DNA from: Streptomyces toxytricini | Lineage (GTDB): Bacteria; Actinomycetota; Actinomycetes; Streptomycetales; Streptomycetaceae | Direction of reading: 5' to 3' | Length of the DNA stretch: 64,000 nucleotides | Assembly (NCBI RefSeq): GCF_014649915.1 | Contig: NZ_BMTY01000004.1 | Span: 61,624-125,623, forward strand | In this document: in pieces, positions 17,931 through 26,241 of the stretch | How the letters are laid out: the number at the start of each line of letters is the position of its first letter | Position numbering within the stretch: the stretch's first letter is position 1 | Notes under the pieces: generated by a model | Databases searched by the model: none | Told to the model about the DNA's origin: nothing | The model's input: the letters and a program-made list of their open reading frames with translations, nothing else | Program-made: the position numbers and the translations under genes

Positions 17931-18278
17931 CTACCCGCAGCCGGGGCCACCGCCGCGCTGGAGGGTCTCCCCGAACTCGATCATCTTCAGGGCGTAGTCC
18001 TCGGTCCACTCGGCCTCGGACGCGATCAGCGCCGGGTCCAGCCGGTCGAACCGCCGCGGATCGGCCAGCTGCGCCGCGGCCACGGCCTGGAACTCCATGG
18101 CCCGCTCCGCCGCCGCCCGGAAGGCCAGCGTCAGCTCGGTGGCCCGGGCCAGCAGCTCCCGCGGGTCCTCGATCGATTCCAGGTCGAAGAAGTGCTCCGG
18201 GTCCGCGACGGCCTCCGACGGCTCGAAGAGCAGCGGCGCGGGCCGCAGCTTCCGCTCGGTCCGCTCGGGCTCTGCCAT
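17931..18278 (-). CDS. Conserved hypothetical small acidic protein
   Basis: 115 aa from ATG18278, which is preceded by AGGAGGAG. It is mostly helical and acidic in the middle (PEHFFDLESIEDPRELLARA, TLAFRAAAERAMEFQAVAAA). No signal peptide, membrane segment or known motif is seen. It is transcribed leftward, downstream of the helicase operon but separated by about 235 bp that carry a degenerate copy of the helicase 3' end. Function unknown. Confidence 0.7.
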   Translation of the reverse strand: MAEPERTERKLRPAPLLFEPSEAVADPEHFFDLESIEDPRELLARATELTLAFRAAAERAMEFQAVAAAQLADPRRFDRLDPALIASEAEWTEDYALKMIEFGETLQRGGGPGCG

Positions 18279-18376
18279 GCGTCTCCTCCTGGTGCGCGTT
18301 ACGGGACCGGGCCGGGCGCCGGGCCACCCTCCATTGTCCAACGCCCGCGCAAGAGGGCCCGCCCCCCGTGCCCGGC

Positions 18377-18449
18377 TCACGGCCGCCAGGCCGCGCGGTG
18401 CTCCGCGAGGGGGGCCGGCACCGCGTGGTTCGCCGCCCGGCCGTCCGGG
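18377..18449 (-). pseudogene. 73-bp degenerate duplicate of the helicase gene 3' end
   Basis: This segment aligns without gaps to 18514-18586, the end of the helicase reading frame, with about five substitutions in 73 bp including the conserved stop codon. The encoded tails are NHAVPAPLAEHRAAWRP in the copy and NHAVLAHLAEHRVAWRP in the gene. It has no start or body and is a remnant of a partial tandem duplication. Confidence 0.85.
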
Positions 18450-18513
18450 CTGTTTCCGTCGGCCGCCTGCGGCGGCGTGCCGGACTCCGCCCGGCGCGGG
18501 GGCGGCGCTGCGG

Positions 18514-19893
18514 TCACGGCCGCCAGGCCACGCGGTGCTCCGCGAGGTGGGCCAGCACCGCGTGGTTCGCCTCCCAGCCGTCCGGGAACTTCACCGTCAC
18601 GCCCAGTTGGACCGGCTCCGCCGACGGGTGCTCGTCCAGCAGGTCCGCGATGCCCGCCCGGGCCACCACCACGCACGCGTGCCGGTGCCGCGAGGCCAGT
18701 ACGCACAGGCGGCCCGTCTCCAAGTGGAAGGCCGTCGCGTCCGGCCGCCCCGACAGCGGGTGCAGCACCACCGTCAGGTCGTACTCGCGGCCCTGCAGCC
18801 GGTTCGCGGTGTCCACCGTCACGCCCGCCACCCCGAGCCCGGCCAGCGCGGCGCGCACCGCGGCCGCCTGGTCCCGGTGCGCGGTGCCGACCGCGATCCG
18901 GTCGGGGGTGAGCGGGGCCGGGTCGGGGGAGTGCTCGTCGCGGGCGACCGCCCCGCGGTCCAGGGCGCGGCGGACCACCAGGGCCACGGCCCGGACCGCT
19001 TCCGGGTCGGTGCGCGGGGTGTGCCGGGCGGGCAGCTCCAGCAGGCCCCAGCCGGCCTCGGCGGCCTCGTCCAGCACCCGGTCGGGGCCGGAGCCGTCGG
19101 AGGGGGCCCCGTACGAGAGCCTCCGCTCGCCGGGGCCGGTGCCGCTGCGGAACTGCGAGTACGGGTAGAAGGCGCGCGAGACGAGCGGCGCGGCGGTCGC
19201 CGGGAGCCGCCAGGACACGGGCAGCCGGTGCTGCGGCAGCTGCGGGTTGTGCGCGAGCAGCGTGCTGACCGCCGAGGCGGAGGGGTCGTAGGAGAGGCCC
19301 GCCCACTGCTCCGCGCCGACCACGCTGAACGGGTCCAGCTGCCCGGGGTCGCCGACGAACAGGGCCCGCTCGAACAGCCCGGCCACGGCCAGCAGCGCGT
19401 CCGAGCGCATCTGGTAGGCCTCGTCGACGATGGCGTGCTCCCAGGGCTCGGTGTTCTTCACGTACGCCCACTTCGCCGCCGTCGAGATGGTGACCGGCAG
19501 CTCCGCCAGGTCGCCCGGCTTCGCCGACAGGGTGACCGACGGCAGGTCCCGCAGCGCCGGGTCGTATGCGTCGGCGTCGCTGCTGTGCAGGCGGCCCACC
19601 CGCAGCTCCGGGTCCTTGTCGGCGAGCCGCAGCACCAGGTCGTCGACCTGCGCGTTCGTCTGCGCGACGATCATCAGCCGGCGGCCGGCCGCTGCGAGCT
19701 CGCGCGCGGCGCGCACCACCAGGGTGGACTTGCCGGCCCCGGGCGGGGAGTCCACGACGACGCCGCGCTCCGGCCCGTGCAGCGTGTCGCGCAGGATCGC
19801 GGCGGTCGCCGCGGCGGCGGCCGCGCCCGGGTCGGACGCGGCGGGCACGGCGCCGGGGGCGGGCGTGGGGCGGGGGATCGGGCTCGCGGTCAA
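18514..19893 (-). CDS. Superfamily 1 (UPF1/Dna2-type) helicase
   Basis: 459 aa from a TTG start whose TTGA overlaps the stop of the upstream gene. Motif I is SPPGAGKST (49-57) and motif II is DEAY (157-160). Motif III is LFVGDPGQLDPF. The C-terminal part has motif V/VI-like VDTANRLQGREYDLTVV and LASRHRHACVVV. The pattern of an AAA_12-type second RecA domain fits the SF1B group (UPF1, Dna2). An ATP-driven DNA or RNA helicase is a firm family assignment; the substrate is unknown. As the last gene of the nuclease/unknown/helicase operon, it probably works with the RecB-like nuclease. An ATG or GTG start further upstream is not available in frame without deep overlap. Confidence 0.85.
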   Translation of the reverse strand: MTASPIPRPTPAPGAVPAASDPGAAAAAATAAILRDTLHGPERGVVVDSPPGAGKSTLVVRAARELAAAGRRLMIVAQTNAQVDDLVLRLADKDPELRVGRLHSSDADAYDPALRDLPSVTLSAKPGDLAELPVTISTAAKWAYVKNTEPWEHAIVDEAYQMRSDALLAVAGLFERALFVGDPGQLDPFSVVGAEQWAGLSYDPSASAVSTLLAHNPQLPQHRLPVSWRLPATAAPLVSRAFYPYSQFRSGTGPGERRLSYGAPSDGSGPDRVLDEAAEAGWGLLELPARHTPRTDPEAVRAVALVVRRALDRGAVARDEHSPDPAPLTPDRIAVGTAHRDQAAAVRAALAGLGVAGVTVDTANRLQGREYDLTVVLHPLSGRPDATAFHLETGRLCVLASRHRHACVVVARAGIADLLDEHPSAEPVQLGVTVKFPDGWEANHAVLAHLAEHRVAWRP

Positions 19894-21464
19894 AGGAGGT
19901 CCTCGTCGGTCACGGCGTCGGGCTGCCAGGCGGCGGCTTCGGCCGCCGCGGATCCGGGCGGGCCGCCGTGAGTCCACGGGGTCTGCTCCGGGTCGGGCAG
20001 CTTCGGGCCGCCCCGCGCGTCGTGCTCGAACAGCGTCCAGCAGATGCGGTCGCCCTTCTCCGGCACCGAGCCGGGCTCCGGCTCGCGGCCGCGGCCCATC
20101 TTGTCCAGCAGCCGCAGCACCAGGCGGCCGTCCTCCTCGCGGCGGACGAACTGCGCGCTCTGCGGGCGCCCGTCCAGGGAGCGGTACACCTTCTGGCCGC
20201 CCTCCTCCGCGAGCTGCGGCCGGTCCTCGGTGAACACGGTGACCAGGGGGCGGGGGCTCGGCCGCTTGGAGTCGGTCCACTCCATGACGACCTCGGTGAC
20301 CTCGCCCGCGAAGGCCTCGCCGGCGAGCCGCCGGCCGGCCATGACCAGCGGGTCGTCCAGGGCCTCCTGGGCGTCGAGGCGCACCTGCTCCGTCTCCCGA
20401 GTCGCGAGCTTCTGCGCCGCGGTGACCGCGTCGTCGCGGCGCGGCTGCGGCGGCTCGCCCGCCCGGACCCGGTCGCGGTGCCCGGTGTAGGACCAGCGGT
20501 CGCGGACCCAGCGCTCCTCGGCCCGCTCGGCGGGCGGCAGGCCGCGCAGCAGGTCCAGGGCCCGCCACACCGCGTCCCAGGTGGGGCGCATCTGCCCGGC
20601 GACCAGCTCGCGGACCTCCTCCGCGGCGCGGGCCGCCTGCGCCGGGCGGCCGGAGGCGCGCGCGGCGTCGTAGCGGGCCATGGCGGGGGCCAGCAGCTTG
20701 TTGTCGAAGGCCGGGTCGGTGGCGGGCCCGGCGGGCGGGACCAGGAGGCGGCCCTCCCGGTCGCGGCCCGACTCGGCGCGGAGCGCGGCCGCGGCGCCGG
20801 ACTCGCCCTCCGGGGGGTCGATCCAGGCGAGCAGGGCGCCCAGGTGCTGGTCCTCCAGGTTGCTCTGGCCGGTCGCCCAGTGCCGGGCCAGCACCTCCGT
20901 CGCCGCGAGCAGCATGGCCGAGCCGGGGACGCGGGAGCGCTCGCCGAGGTGGGTGAGCCAGCGCCCCAGCAGCGGGACCCGGGCGGGCGCCGGGTACGGG
21001 TTGTCGGGGTCTTCCTCGGCGGTGCGGCGGAACCGCATCGACCGGCCCAGCAGGCGCACGTGGTCGACGCCGGCGCGGCTGGGGACGACCAGCTGGGGGG
21101 CGTCCAGGCACAGCTCGGCGGAGACCTTGCCGCGCACGCCGGTCTCCGGGTCGGTCTCGGTGCGTTCGACCGGTTCGACGGCGTCGGCGTACGACTCGAC
21201 GTACGGCAGGACCTCGTCGGCGAGGTCGGCGAGGAAGGACCAGCGCAGGTCGCGGTCGCGGGGCTGCGGCACGACCAGCAGCCGGGGTGCGGCCCGGTCG
21301 GTGCCGACGAGCGCGCCGAGGGGCGCGCCGGCCTCGCCCGCGGTGGTCAGCGGGACGAGGACGAGCGGGCGCTCGGACAGGTGGCGGTGGCGGACGGTCG
21401 CCAGCGGGCGGGCCCGGCCCGCGCGGACCGCCTCCAGGCGGGCGAGGGTGTTCAGCAGGGGCAT
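19890..21464 (-). CDS. Unknown protein of the nuclease-helicase operon
   Basis: A 524-aa soluble protein with no recognised domain, signal peptide or membrane segment. ATG21464 is preceded by GAGGAGG. The start lies 13 bp inside the end of the nuclease gene, and the stop shares TTGA with the helicase start, so all three are translationally coupled. The N-terminal third is Arg-rich with ERPLVLVPLTTAG and PRLLVVPQPRDRDLRW. The middle is helical, and the C-terminus (about 385-480) looks beta-rich (EVTEVVMEWTDSKR, RLVLRLLDKMGRG). It may be the adaptor or specificity subunit of a nuclease-helicase complex; that is inference from the operon only. Confidence 0.82.
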   Translation of the reverse strand: MPLLNTLARLEAVRAGRARPLATVRHRHLSERPLVLVPLTTAGEAGAPLGALVGTDRAAPRLLVVPQPRDRDLRWSFLADLADEVLPYVESYADAVEPVERTETDPETGVRGKVSAELCLDAPQLVVPSRAGVDHVRLLGRSMRFRRTAEEDPDNPYPAPARVPLLGRWLTHLGERSRVPGSAMLLAATEVLARHWATGQSNLEDQHLGALLAWIDPPEGESGAAAALRAESGRDREGRLLVPPAGPATDPAFDNKLLAPAMARYDAARASGRPAQAARAAEEVRELVAGQMRPTWDAVWRALDLLRGLPPAERAEERWVRDRWSYTGHRDRVRAGEPPQPRRDDAVTAAQKLATRETEQVRLDAQEALDDPLVMAGRRLAGEAFAGEVTEVVMEWTDSKRPSPRPLVTVFTEDRPQLAEEGGQKVYRSLDGRPQSAQFVRREEDGRLVLRLLDKMGRGREPEPGSVPEKGDRICWTLFEHDARGGPKLPDPEQTPWTHGGPPGSAAAEAAAWQPDAVTDEDLL

Positions 21465-22678
21465 GCGCCCTCCTCGGGGGCCTCGGCGCCTTCCGCGGCG
21501 GCGAGGGCCCGGGCGGCGGCGCGGTCCGCGGCCTCGGCGAGGGCCTCGGCGCGCAGCCGGGCCGCCTGGAGCAGGGCGGCGGCGGTCGGGTCGTCGGCGG
21601 GGCCGCGGCCGGCGGCGGCGTCGAGGGCCTGGGCGACGGTGGCGCACCCGCCGAGTTCCCCGCGGACGGAGCGGCCGAGCGCCGTGGCCTCGCCGGCGGC
21701 GCGGGCCCGTTCCCGGCAGTGGAAGGCCAGCTCGCAGGCGGAGAGGCATTCGGGGGCGTAGGAGGCGGAGACGGCGGCGACGGCCTCGGTGAGTTCGTCG
21801 GCGGGCCGGGCCGGGTCGAAGGTGAGCCCCGGGGGGAGGTCCGCGGCGAGCTCCTCGACCCGGGTGAGGCGGGCGAGCTGGCGGCGGGTGACCGCGCGCT
21901 CGCGGCGTACGTCGACGGGGGCGGCGGCCGGCTGGTTGGAGAAGTCCTTCGGGCAGACGAGGAGCACGGTGTGCCCGACCTCGGCGGCTTCCACCTTGGC
22001 GGCGGTCGCCTCCAGGGCGAGGACGTACACGGCGGCCTGCCGGGCGGCGGCGCCGACCTTGGCGGGGTCGGCGGAGCCGTCGAGCAGCGGGAACGACTTG
22101 ACCTCCACGACGGTCCAGCGGCCGTCGGGGTGGACGACGACGGCGTCGGGCTCCAGGTACGCGGGGGTGCCGGCGACCTCCAGGGCGAGCATCGGGTGGT
22201 CCAGCAGGGTCCACTCGCCGGCGGTGGTGGCCTCGCGCAGGGCGAGCGCCGTCCGGGCGGCGCGGCCCTCGGGGCCGGCGGCGGCGAGGTCGGGGACGCG
22301 GGCGCCGGCGCGGGGCGGTTCTGCGCCGGCTCCGAGGTGGAGGTGGACCAGGCGGAGCAGCTCGGCCCCGCCGTCGCCCTTGACCTTGGCCTCGAAGGAG
22401 TTCCCGCGGATGATCGCGAACTGCGACTGGCCGAACGGCGCGGGTGAGCCGAGGGCCGCCGCCAGTGCCGTCTTGTCGACTCCGGCCCCGTCCAGGAGGG
22501 CGCGTCTGCCGCAGCCCGGGTTCGCGGCGAGCGCCGCCAGCGCGCGGGCGTCGAGCGGACGGGGAGGCACGGCCGGGCCGCGCAGGTCAGCGAGCCGCTG
22601 CCGCAGTGTCGTCGTCTGGGGCGGGCCGCTGTGCGGGTAGGAGCTCACGGGCGGAAGTGTCCCATCCGCCACTGACAA
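21452..22678 (-). CDS. PD-(D/E)XK nuclease of the Cas4/Dna2/AddB iron-staple type
   Basis: Up to 408 aa. Using TTG22678 as residue 1, the RecB-nuclease motifs are Asp178 in LEPDAVV, Glu192-x-Lys194 in VVEVKS and the QxxxY motif at Gln214-Tyr218 (RQAAVYVLAL). A lone N-terminal Cys56 and a C-terminal Cys311-x3-Cys315-x5-Cys321 cluster fit a 4Fe-4S staple as in Cas4, AddB and Dna2 (usual spacing x2/x5). It is predicted to be a DNA exonuclease or endonuclease. The start is uncertain: TTG22678, GTG22672 and GTG22648 all lie inside the upstream PAP2 gene and none has a clear Shine-Dalgarno. The 3' end overlaps the next gene by 13 bp. Confidence 0.8.
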   Translation of the reverse strand: MSVADGTLPPVSSYPHSGPPQTTTLRQRLADLRGPAVPPRPLDARALAALAANPGCGRRALLDGAGVDKTALAAALGSPAPFGQSQFAIIRGNSFEAKVKGDGGAELLRLVHLHLGAGAEPPRAGARVPDLAAAGPEGRAARTALALREATTAGEWTLLDHPMLALEVAGTPAYLEPDAVVVHPDGRWTVVEVKSFPLLDGSADPAKVGAAARQAAVYVLALEATAAKVEAAEVGHTVLLVCPKDFSNQPAAAPVDVRRERAVTRRQLARLTRVEELAADLPPGLTFDPARPADELTEAVAAVSASYAPECLSACELAFHCRERARAAGEATALGRSVRGELGGCATVAQALDAAAGRGPADDPTAAALLQAARLRAEALAEAADRAAARALAAAEGAEAPEEGACPC

Positions 22679-23423
22679 TCGGGGGCGTACCGCCGAAACC
22701 CGCTGTTCGGGACGGCAGCCGGCGGGCGATCGCGTATCCGGCGGCCATCACGGCGGCCCCGGCGGCGGCGTCGAGGAAGTAGTGGTTGGCCGTGCCCATG
22801 ACGACCAGCACGGTGAGGGCGGGGTAGGCGGCGCCGAGGGCCCTCAGCAGCGGCCGCCGGCCGTACCGCCACAGCAGGACGCCGCACCACAGGGCCCATC
22901 CCACGTGCAGGCTCGGCATGGCCGCGTACTGGTTGGTCAGGCCGCCCATCCCGCGGGGCGCGCTCGCCTCGGCGCCCCACCAGCCGTACGCGCTGTACTG
23001 CGCCATCGTGTCGGTGAAGCCGTACGCGGGGTCGAGCAGCCGGGGCGGGCAGGTCGGCAGGAGCGTGAAGCCGACGAGGCCGAGGAGGGTGGAGGCCACG
23101 AGCCAGGTGCGGGCGGCGGTGTAGGCGTGCGGGCGGCGGCGGTAGAGCCAGACCAGCACGGCCGGGGTGACCAGGTAGTGCAGGGAGGCGTACACGAAGT
23201 CGGCGGGGACGCCGAGGGCGGCGTGGCCGGTGAACAGCCGGTTCAGGGGCCGCTCGAAGTCGATGCCCAGCACCTCCTCGGCGCGGAGGATCGCGAGCCC
23301 GTGGCCGACGGCGAGCCCGACGTCGCCGCGGGCGAGGAGTCTGCCGCCGGAGTAGGCGCCGTAGAGGAGCCCGAGGAGCAGCAGTTCGGCCCACCAGCGC
23401 GCGGGCTTCCGCCGTTCAGTCAT
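22587..23423 (-). CDS. PAP2 superfamily membrane phosphatase (inositolphosphotransferase-like)
   Basis: A 278-aa membrane protein with about six hydrophobic segments, beginning [20 protein letters not shown]. The acid-phosphatase motifs are MPSLHVGWA (SxxH-type) and [11 protein letters not shown], as in the PAP2_3 (Aur1/Ipt1-like) branch that acts on lipid phosphates or phosphoinositol head groups. ATG23423 is divergent from the histidine phosphatase. Its last ~60-90 bp overlap the possible starts of the nuclease gene, so it may head the same transcript, though its function looks unrelated. The final ~40 residues are hydrophilic. Confidence 0.85.
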   Translation of the reverse strand: MTERRKPARWWAELLLLGLLYGAYSGGRLLARGDVGLAVGHGLAILRAEEVLGIDFERPLNRLFTGHAALGVPADFVYASLHYLVTPAVLVWLYRRRPHAYTAARTWLVASTLLGLVGFTLLPTCPPRLLDPAYGFTDTMAQYSAYGWWGAEASAPRGMGGLTNQYAAMPSLHVGWALWCGVLLWRYGRRPLLRALGAAYPALTVLVVMGTANHYFLDAAAGAAVMAAGYAIARRLPSRTAGFGGTPPIVSGGWDTSARELLPAQRPAPDDDTAAAAR

Positions 23424-23541
23424 GCGGGCTAAGACGTGTGTTCGGGCGTGCGGGTTGCCCGGTACCGGTGTGATGGATGATGGTCGGACGATACGAGCAC
23501 GCGAACCGCCGCGAACCACCAGTACCGGGAGAAACACGACC

Positions 23542-24138
23542 ATGGCGCCCCGCATCCTCCTCGCCCGGCACGGCCAGACCGCGTGGTCCAAGCTCGGCAA
23601 GCACACCGGCCGCACCGACGTGCCCCTGCTGGACGAGGGCCGGCGCGGCGCGAAGCTGCTCGGCGAGCGGCTCGCCGGGGAGCCGTGGAACGCCCTGCCG
23701 GGCGTGGAGGTCCGCACCAGCCCCCTGTCCCGGGCGAGCGAGAGCTGCGACCTGGCCGGGTTCGGCGGCCGGGCCGAGCCGTGGGACCTGCTGATGGAGT
23801 GGGACTACGGCGACTACGAGGGCATGACCCCGGCCGAGATCCAGGCGGTCCGCCCCGGCTGGCTGATCTGGCGCGACGGCGTCCCCGGCGGCGAGTCCGT
23901 CGCCGACATCGCGGCCCGCGCGGACGAGGTCGTCGCCTGGGCCCGCTCCGCCGAGCGGGACGTCCTCGTCTTCGCCCACGGGCACATCCTGCGCACCCTC
24001 GCCGCCCGCTGGCTCGGCTTCGAGGCCTCCTTCGGGGCGCGCATCCGCCTGGAGCCCACCTCGCTGTCGGTGCTCGGCTGGGCGTACGGGGCCCCCGCGC
24101 TGGAGCGCTGGAACGACACCGGGCACCTGGAGGCGTAG
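23542..24138 (+). CDS. Histidine phosphatase family protein (phosphoglycerate mutase-like)
   Basis: A 198-aa protein of the branch-1 histidine phosphatase superfamily. The catalytic motif is LARHGQTAW (His11 region), with a conserved [11 protein letters not shown] arginine segment, an acidic [12 protein letters not shown] and the second histidine in FAHGHILR. It removes phosphate from small molecules; the substrate is not predictable. ATG23542 gives a normal family start, with GGGAGAA about 10 nt upstream. It is convergent with the HTH-TPR regulator, with 18 bp between the stops. Confidence 0.88.
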   Translation: MAPRILLARHGQTAWSKLGKHTGRTDVPLLDEGRRGAKLLGERLAGEPWNALPGVEVRTSPLSRASESCDLAGFGGRAEPWDLLMEWDYGDYEGMTPAEIQAVRPGWLIWRDGVPGGESVADIAARADEVVAWARSAERDVLVFAHGHILRTLAARWLGFEASFGARIRLEPTSLSVLGWAYGAPALERWNDTGHLEA

Positions 24139-24156
24139 GCCGCCCCCGCGGGGACG

Positions 24157-25464
24157 TCAGGCCATGGCGCGCCGGGCCAGGAAGGCCGCCACCCGGGGGC
24201 TGCGCTGGTGCGGCACCAGGGTGCGGGCCGTGCCCGACAGCATGCTCTCGACCCGGGTGGACTGCACGTCCGCGAGCAGGTCCATGACGCGGCCGCCCGC
24301 CCAGGCGGCCTCGTCGGGGGCGCCCGCGCGGGCCAGGTCGTCGGCGAGCTCCGCGGTGTAGAGGGCCACGTTGCGGGCGAAGTGCGGGTCCTGGAGGTCC
24401 GCGGCGCGGCGGGCGTGCCGGGCCGCGCGGGCGTGCTCCCCGAGCGCCGCCCAGCAGCGCGCCTCCAGCGACTCCAGCTCGGCCTCGCCGAAGAAGGACA
24501 TCCACTCCGGGTCGGCGTCGGCCTCCCCGCGGGCGAACTCGGCGTGCGCCCGGCCGAGGGCGTCCTCGCAGGCCCGGCGGTCGGCCAGGCCGGCCCAGCC
24601 GCCCGCCTCGCGCAGCGCGAGCAGCGACAGCAGCCGGTGGGAGCCGAGGGAGCGGGCGGCGCGGCGGCCCGCCTGCGCGGCCCGCACCGACTCGCGCGGG
24701 CGGCCGGTGTCCCGGGCCAGGAAGGCCATGTTGCTGAAGGCGTGCGCCTCCAGGGCGGCGTTCCCGGAGACGCGGGCCGTGGCGAGGGCCTCCGCGTAGT
24801 GGGAGCGGGCGTCGTCGAAGCGGCCGGAGTCGTGCGCCAGCCAGCCCACCGACAGGGCCAGCTCGCCGGCGCCCGCGTGCAGCCGGTCCTCGGTGGACTG
24901 CCGGGCCGCGCCCGCGTCCAGCAGGGCGTAGGCGGCGCGCAGCGGTTCGGCGGCGCGGCGGTACAGGGCGTCGGCGCCGTGCCGGTCGTCCAGCAGCCGG
25001 ATCCGGCGCACGGCGTCCTCGACGGCCGCGGCCTCGGGCTCGCCGGCGCGGGCCGGCAGCCGGCGCGTGTCGCCGAAGAGGGTCAGGCCGAGGGTGGCGG
25101 CCGCCACGGTCGCGGAGCCGCCCGCCATGAAGGCGCGGCGCTGCACGTCGCTCTCCTTGGACCGTGCCTGCGTACGGGAGTGGGCGGTGCGCTGGGCGGC
25201 GCGCCCCCGCACCGCCTCGCGCGGGGAGAAGCCCAGGTCGGTCAGGGCCAGGCCGGGGAACATGTGCAGGAAGACCCGTTCGTAGGCGTAGTTGGGGCAG
25301 CGGATCTCCCCGGCCTCGACGCGGCCGATGTAGCGGGCGTCGCAGGAAACCGTTTCTCCGATGTCGCGTGCGGCCCGCCGCACCAGGGCCGCGAACTCGG
25401 CGGGGGAGCGGGTTCCGCGCAGCCGCCGGAACGCCTGGTTGGGTGAGTGCGGGAACGCCGCCAT
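24157..25464 (-). CDS. HTH-TPR regulatory protein (NsdA-like)
   Basis: A 435-aa protein. Residues about 18-75 form an XRE-like DNA-binding region (SPAEFAALVRRAARDIGETV, RYIGRVEAGEIRCPNYAYER). A short hydrophobic segment (about 112-130: RRAFMAGGSATVAAATLGLT) follows a basic stretch. The C-terminal ~290 residues are tetratricopeptide-like helical repeats (SVGWLAHDSGRFDDARSHYA, HAFSNMAFLARDTGRPRESV). The layout is that of NsdA/NsdB-type proteins, negative regulators of sporulation and antibiotic production in S. coelicolor. I infer a developmental or stress regulatory role and do not claim orthology. Confidence 0.8.
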   Translation of the reverse strand: MAAFPHSPNQAFRRLRGTRSPAEFAALVRRAARDIGETVSCDARYIGRVEAGEIRCPNYAYERVFLHMFPGLALTDLGFSPREAVRGRAAQRTAHSRTQARSKESDVQRRAFMAGGSATVAAATLGLTLFGDTRRLPARAGEPEAAAVEDAVRRIRLLDDRHGADALYRRAAEPLRAAYALLDAGAARQSTEDRLHAGAGELALSVGWLAHDSGRFDDARSHYAEALATARVSGNAALEAHAFSNMAFLARDTGRPRESVRAAQAGRRAARSLGSHRLLSLLALREAGGWAGLADRRACEDALGRAHAEFARGEADADPEWMSFFGEAELESLEARCWAALGEHARAARHARRAADLQDPHFARNVALYTAELADDLARAGAPDEAAWAGGRVMDLLADVQSTRVESMLSGTARTLVPHQRSPRVAAFLARRAMA

Positions 25465-25727
25465 GGACGTGGCCTCTCTGGCAGGGGACGCACCGCCGGT
25501 GCTGTCGGCGGGGTGCCGGCCCGGCGCGCACGCAACGTACCGCCGGCGGCGGCCCTGTGATGTGGTGTTTGGCTACAAACCGGATATCTCACCCGCGATC
25601 CGCCATGAACTGCCATCCTTTGCGGCGTCTTGCCGCCGCATCTGTTGACGGACCGGGGCGTTGAACCCCTTGAGGAGCGCGCTGCGGCTCCCGTCCCCCG
25701 CGCGCAGGCGACGGAGGAGGCGTTCTG

Positions 25728-26198
25728 GTGGTGGAGGCCGGTATGGAAAGCACTGGAATGGACACCGCGCCCGCGCAGGGCGCGCCCTGCGCAACCGGGT
25801 TCCCGGCGGCCCCCGCCGTCCCGGCGGTCGCGGCGGCCGGGGCCGGTGCGCCGGACCTCGTGACCGTGCCCGCCCGGCAGGGCCTGGAGGCCGTCGACAT
25901 CATCCGCCGCGCCGCGGACCGGGACGGCGGGGTCGGGCCGGTCCTCCACGACGGCTCGGGCGACACCCTCGGCTTCCTCGTGCCGCCCGGCACCGCCGAC
26001 GGCTGGGACCTGCCGGGCAGCGCCTGTACGCAGACGAACGGGCGCGGGATGCGCTTCGGCGACCTGCCGCCGGCCGCGCGGGACGGGGGCTGGCTGCTCC
26101 CGCCCGACCCCGCGGGCAGCGTCACCGACCCGGCGGTGCTGCGGGCGGCGCTGGGGGAGGCGGCCCGGCTGATCGAGGCAGCGGACAGCTGCAGCTGA
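25728..26198 (+). CDS. Conserved hypothetical protein
   Basis: 156 aa from GTG25728, with GGAGGAGG 7 nt upstream; ATG25743 is an alternative. The first ~40 residues are Ala/Pro-rich and variable. The rest contains TVPARQGLEAVDIIRRAADR and LGFLVPPGTADGWDLPGSAC, which looks like a small folded domain found in streptomycetes. Two cysteines occur near the C-terminal half. It is divergent from the HTH-TPR regulator. I do not recognise a function. Confidence 0.7.
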   Translation: MVEAGMESTGMDTAPAQGAPCATGFPAAPAVPAVAAAGAGAPDLVTVPARQGLEAVDIIRRAADRDGGVGPVLHDGSGDTLGFLVPPGTADGWDLPGSACTQTNGRGMRFGDLPPAARDGGWLLPPDPAGSVTDPAVLRAALGEAARLIEAADSCS

Positions 26199-26241
26199 GC
26201 CGGGCGGGCCGGCGGACCCGCGGGGCAGGGACAATGGCCTG

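Noticed and set aside
18377-19471. An alternative helicase C-terminus ending at 18377.
   Set aside because: The frame leading to it is a shadow frame. The true helicase frame with motifs ends at 18514, and 18377-18449 is a duplicate scrap.
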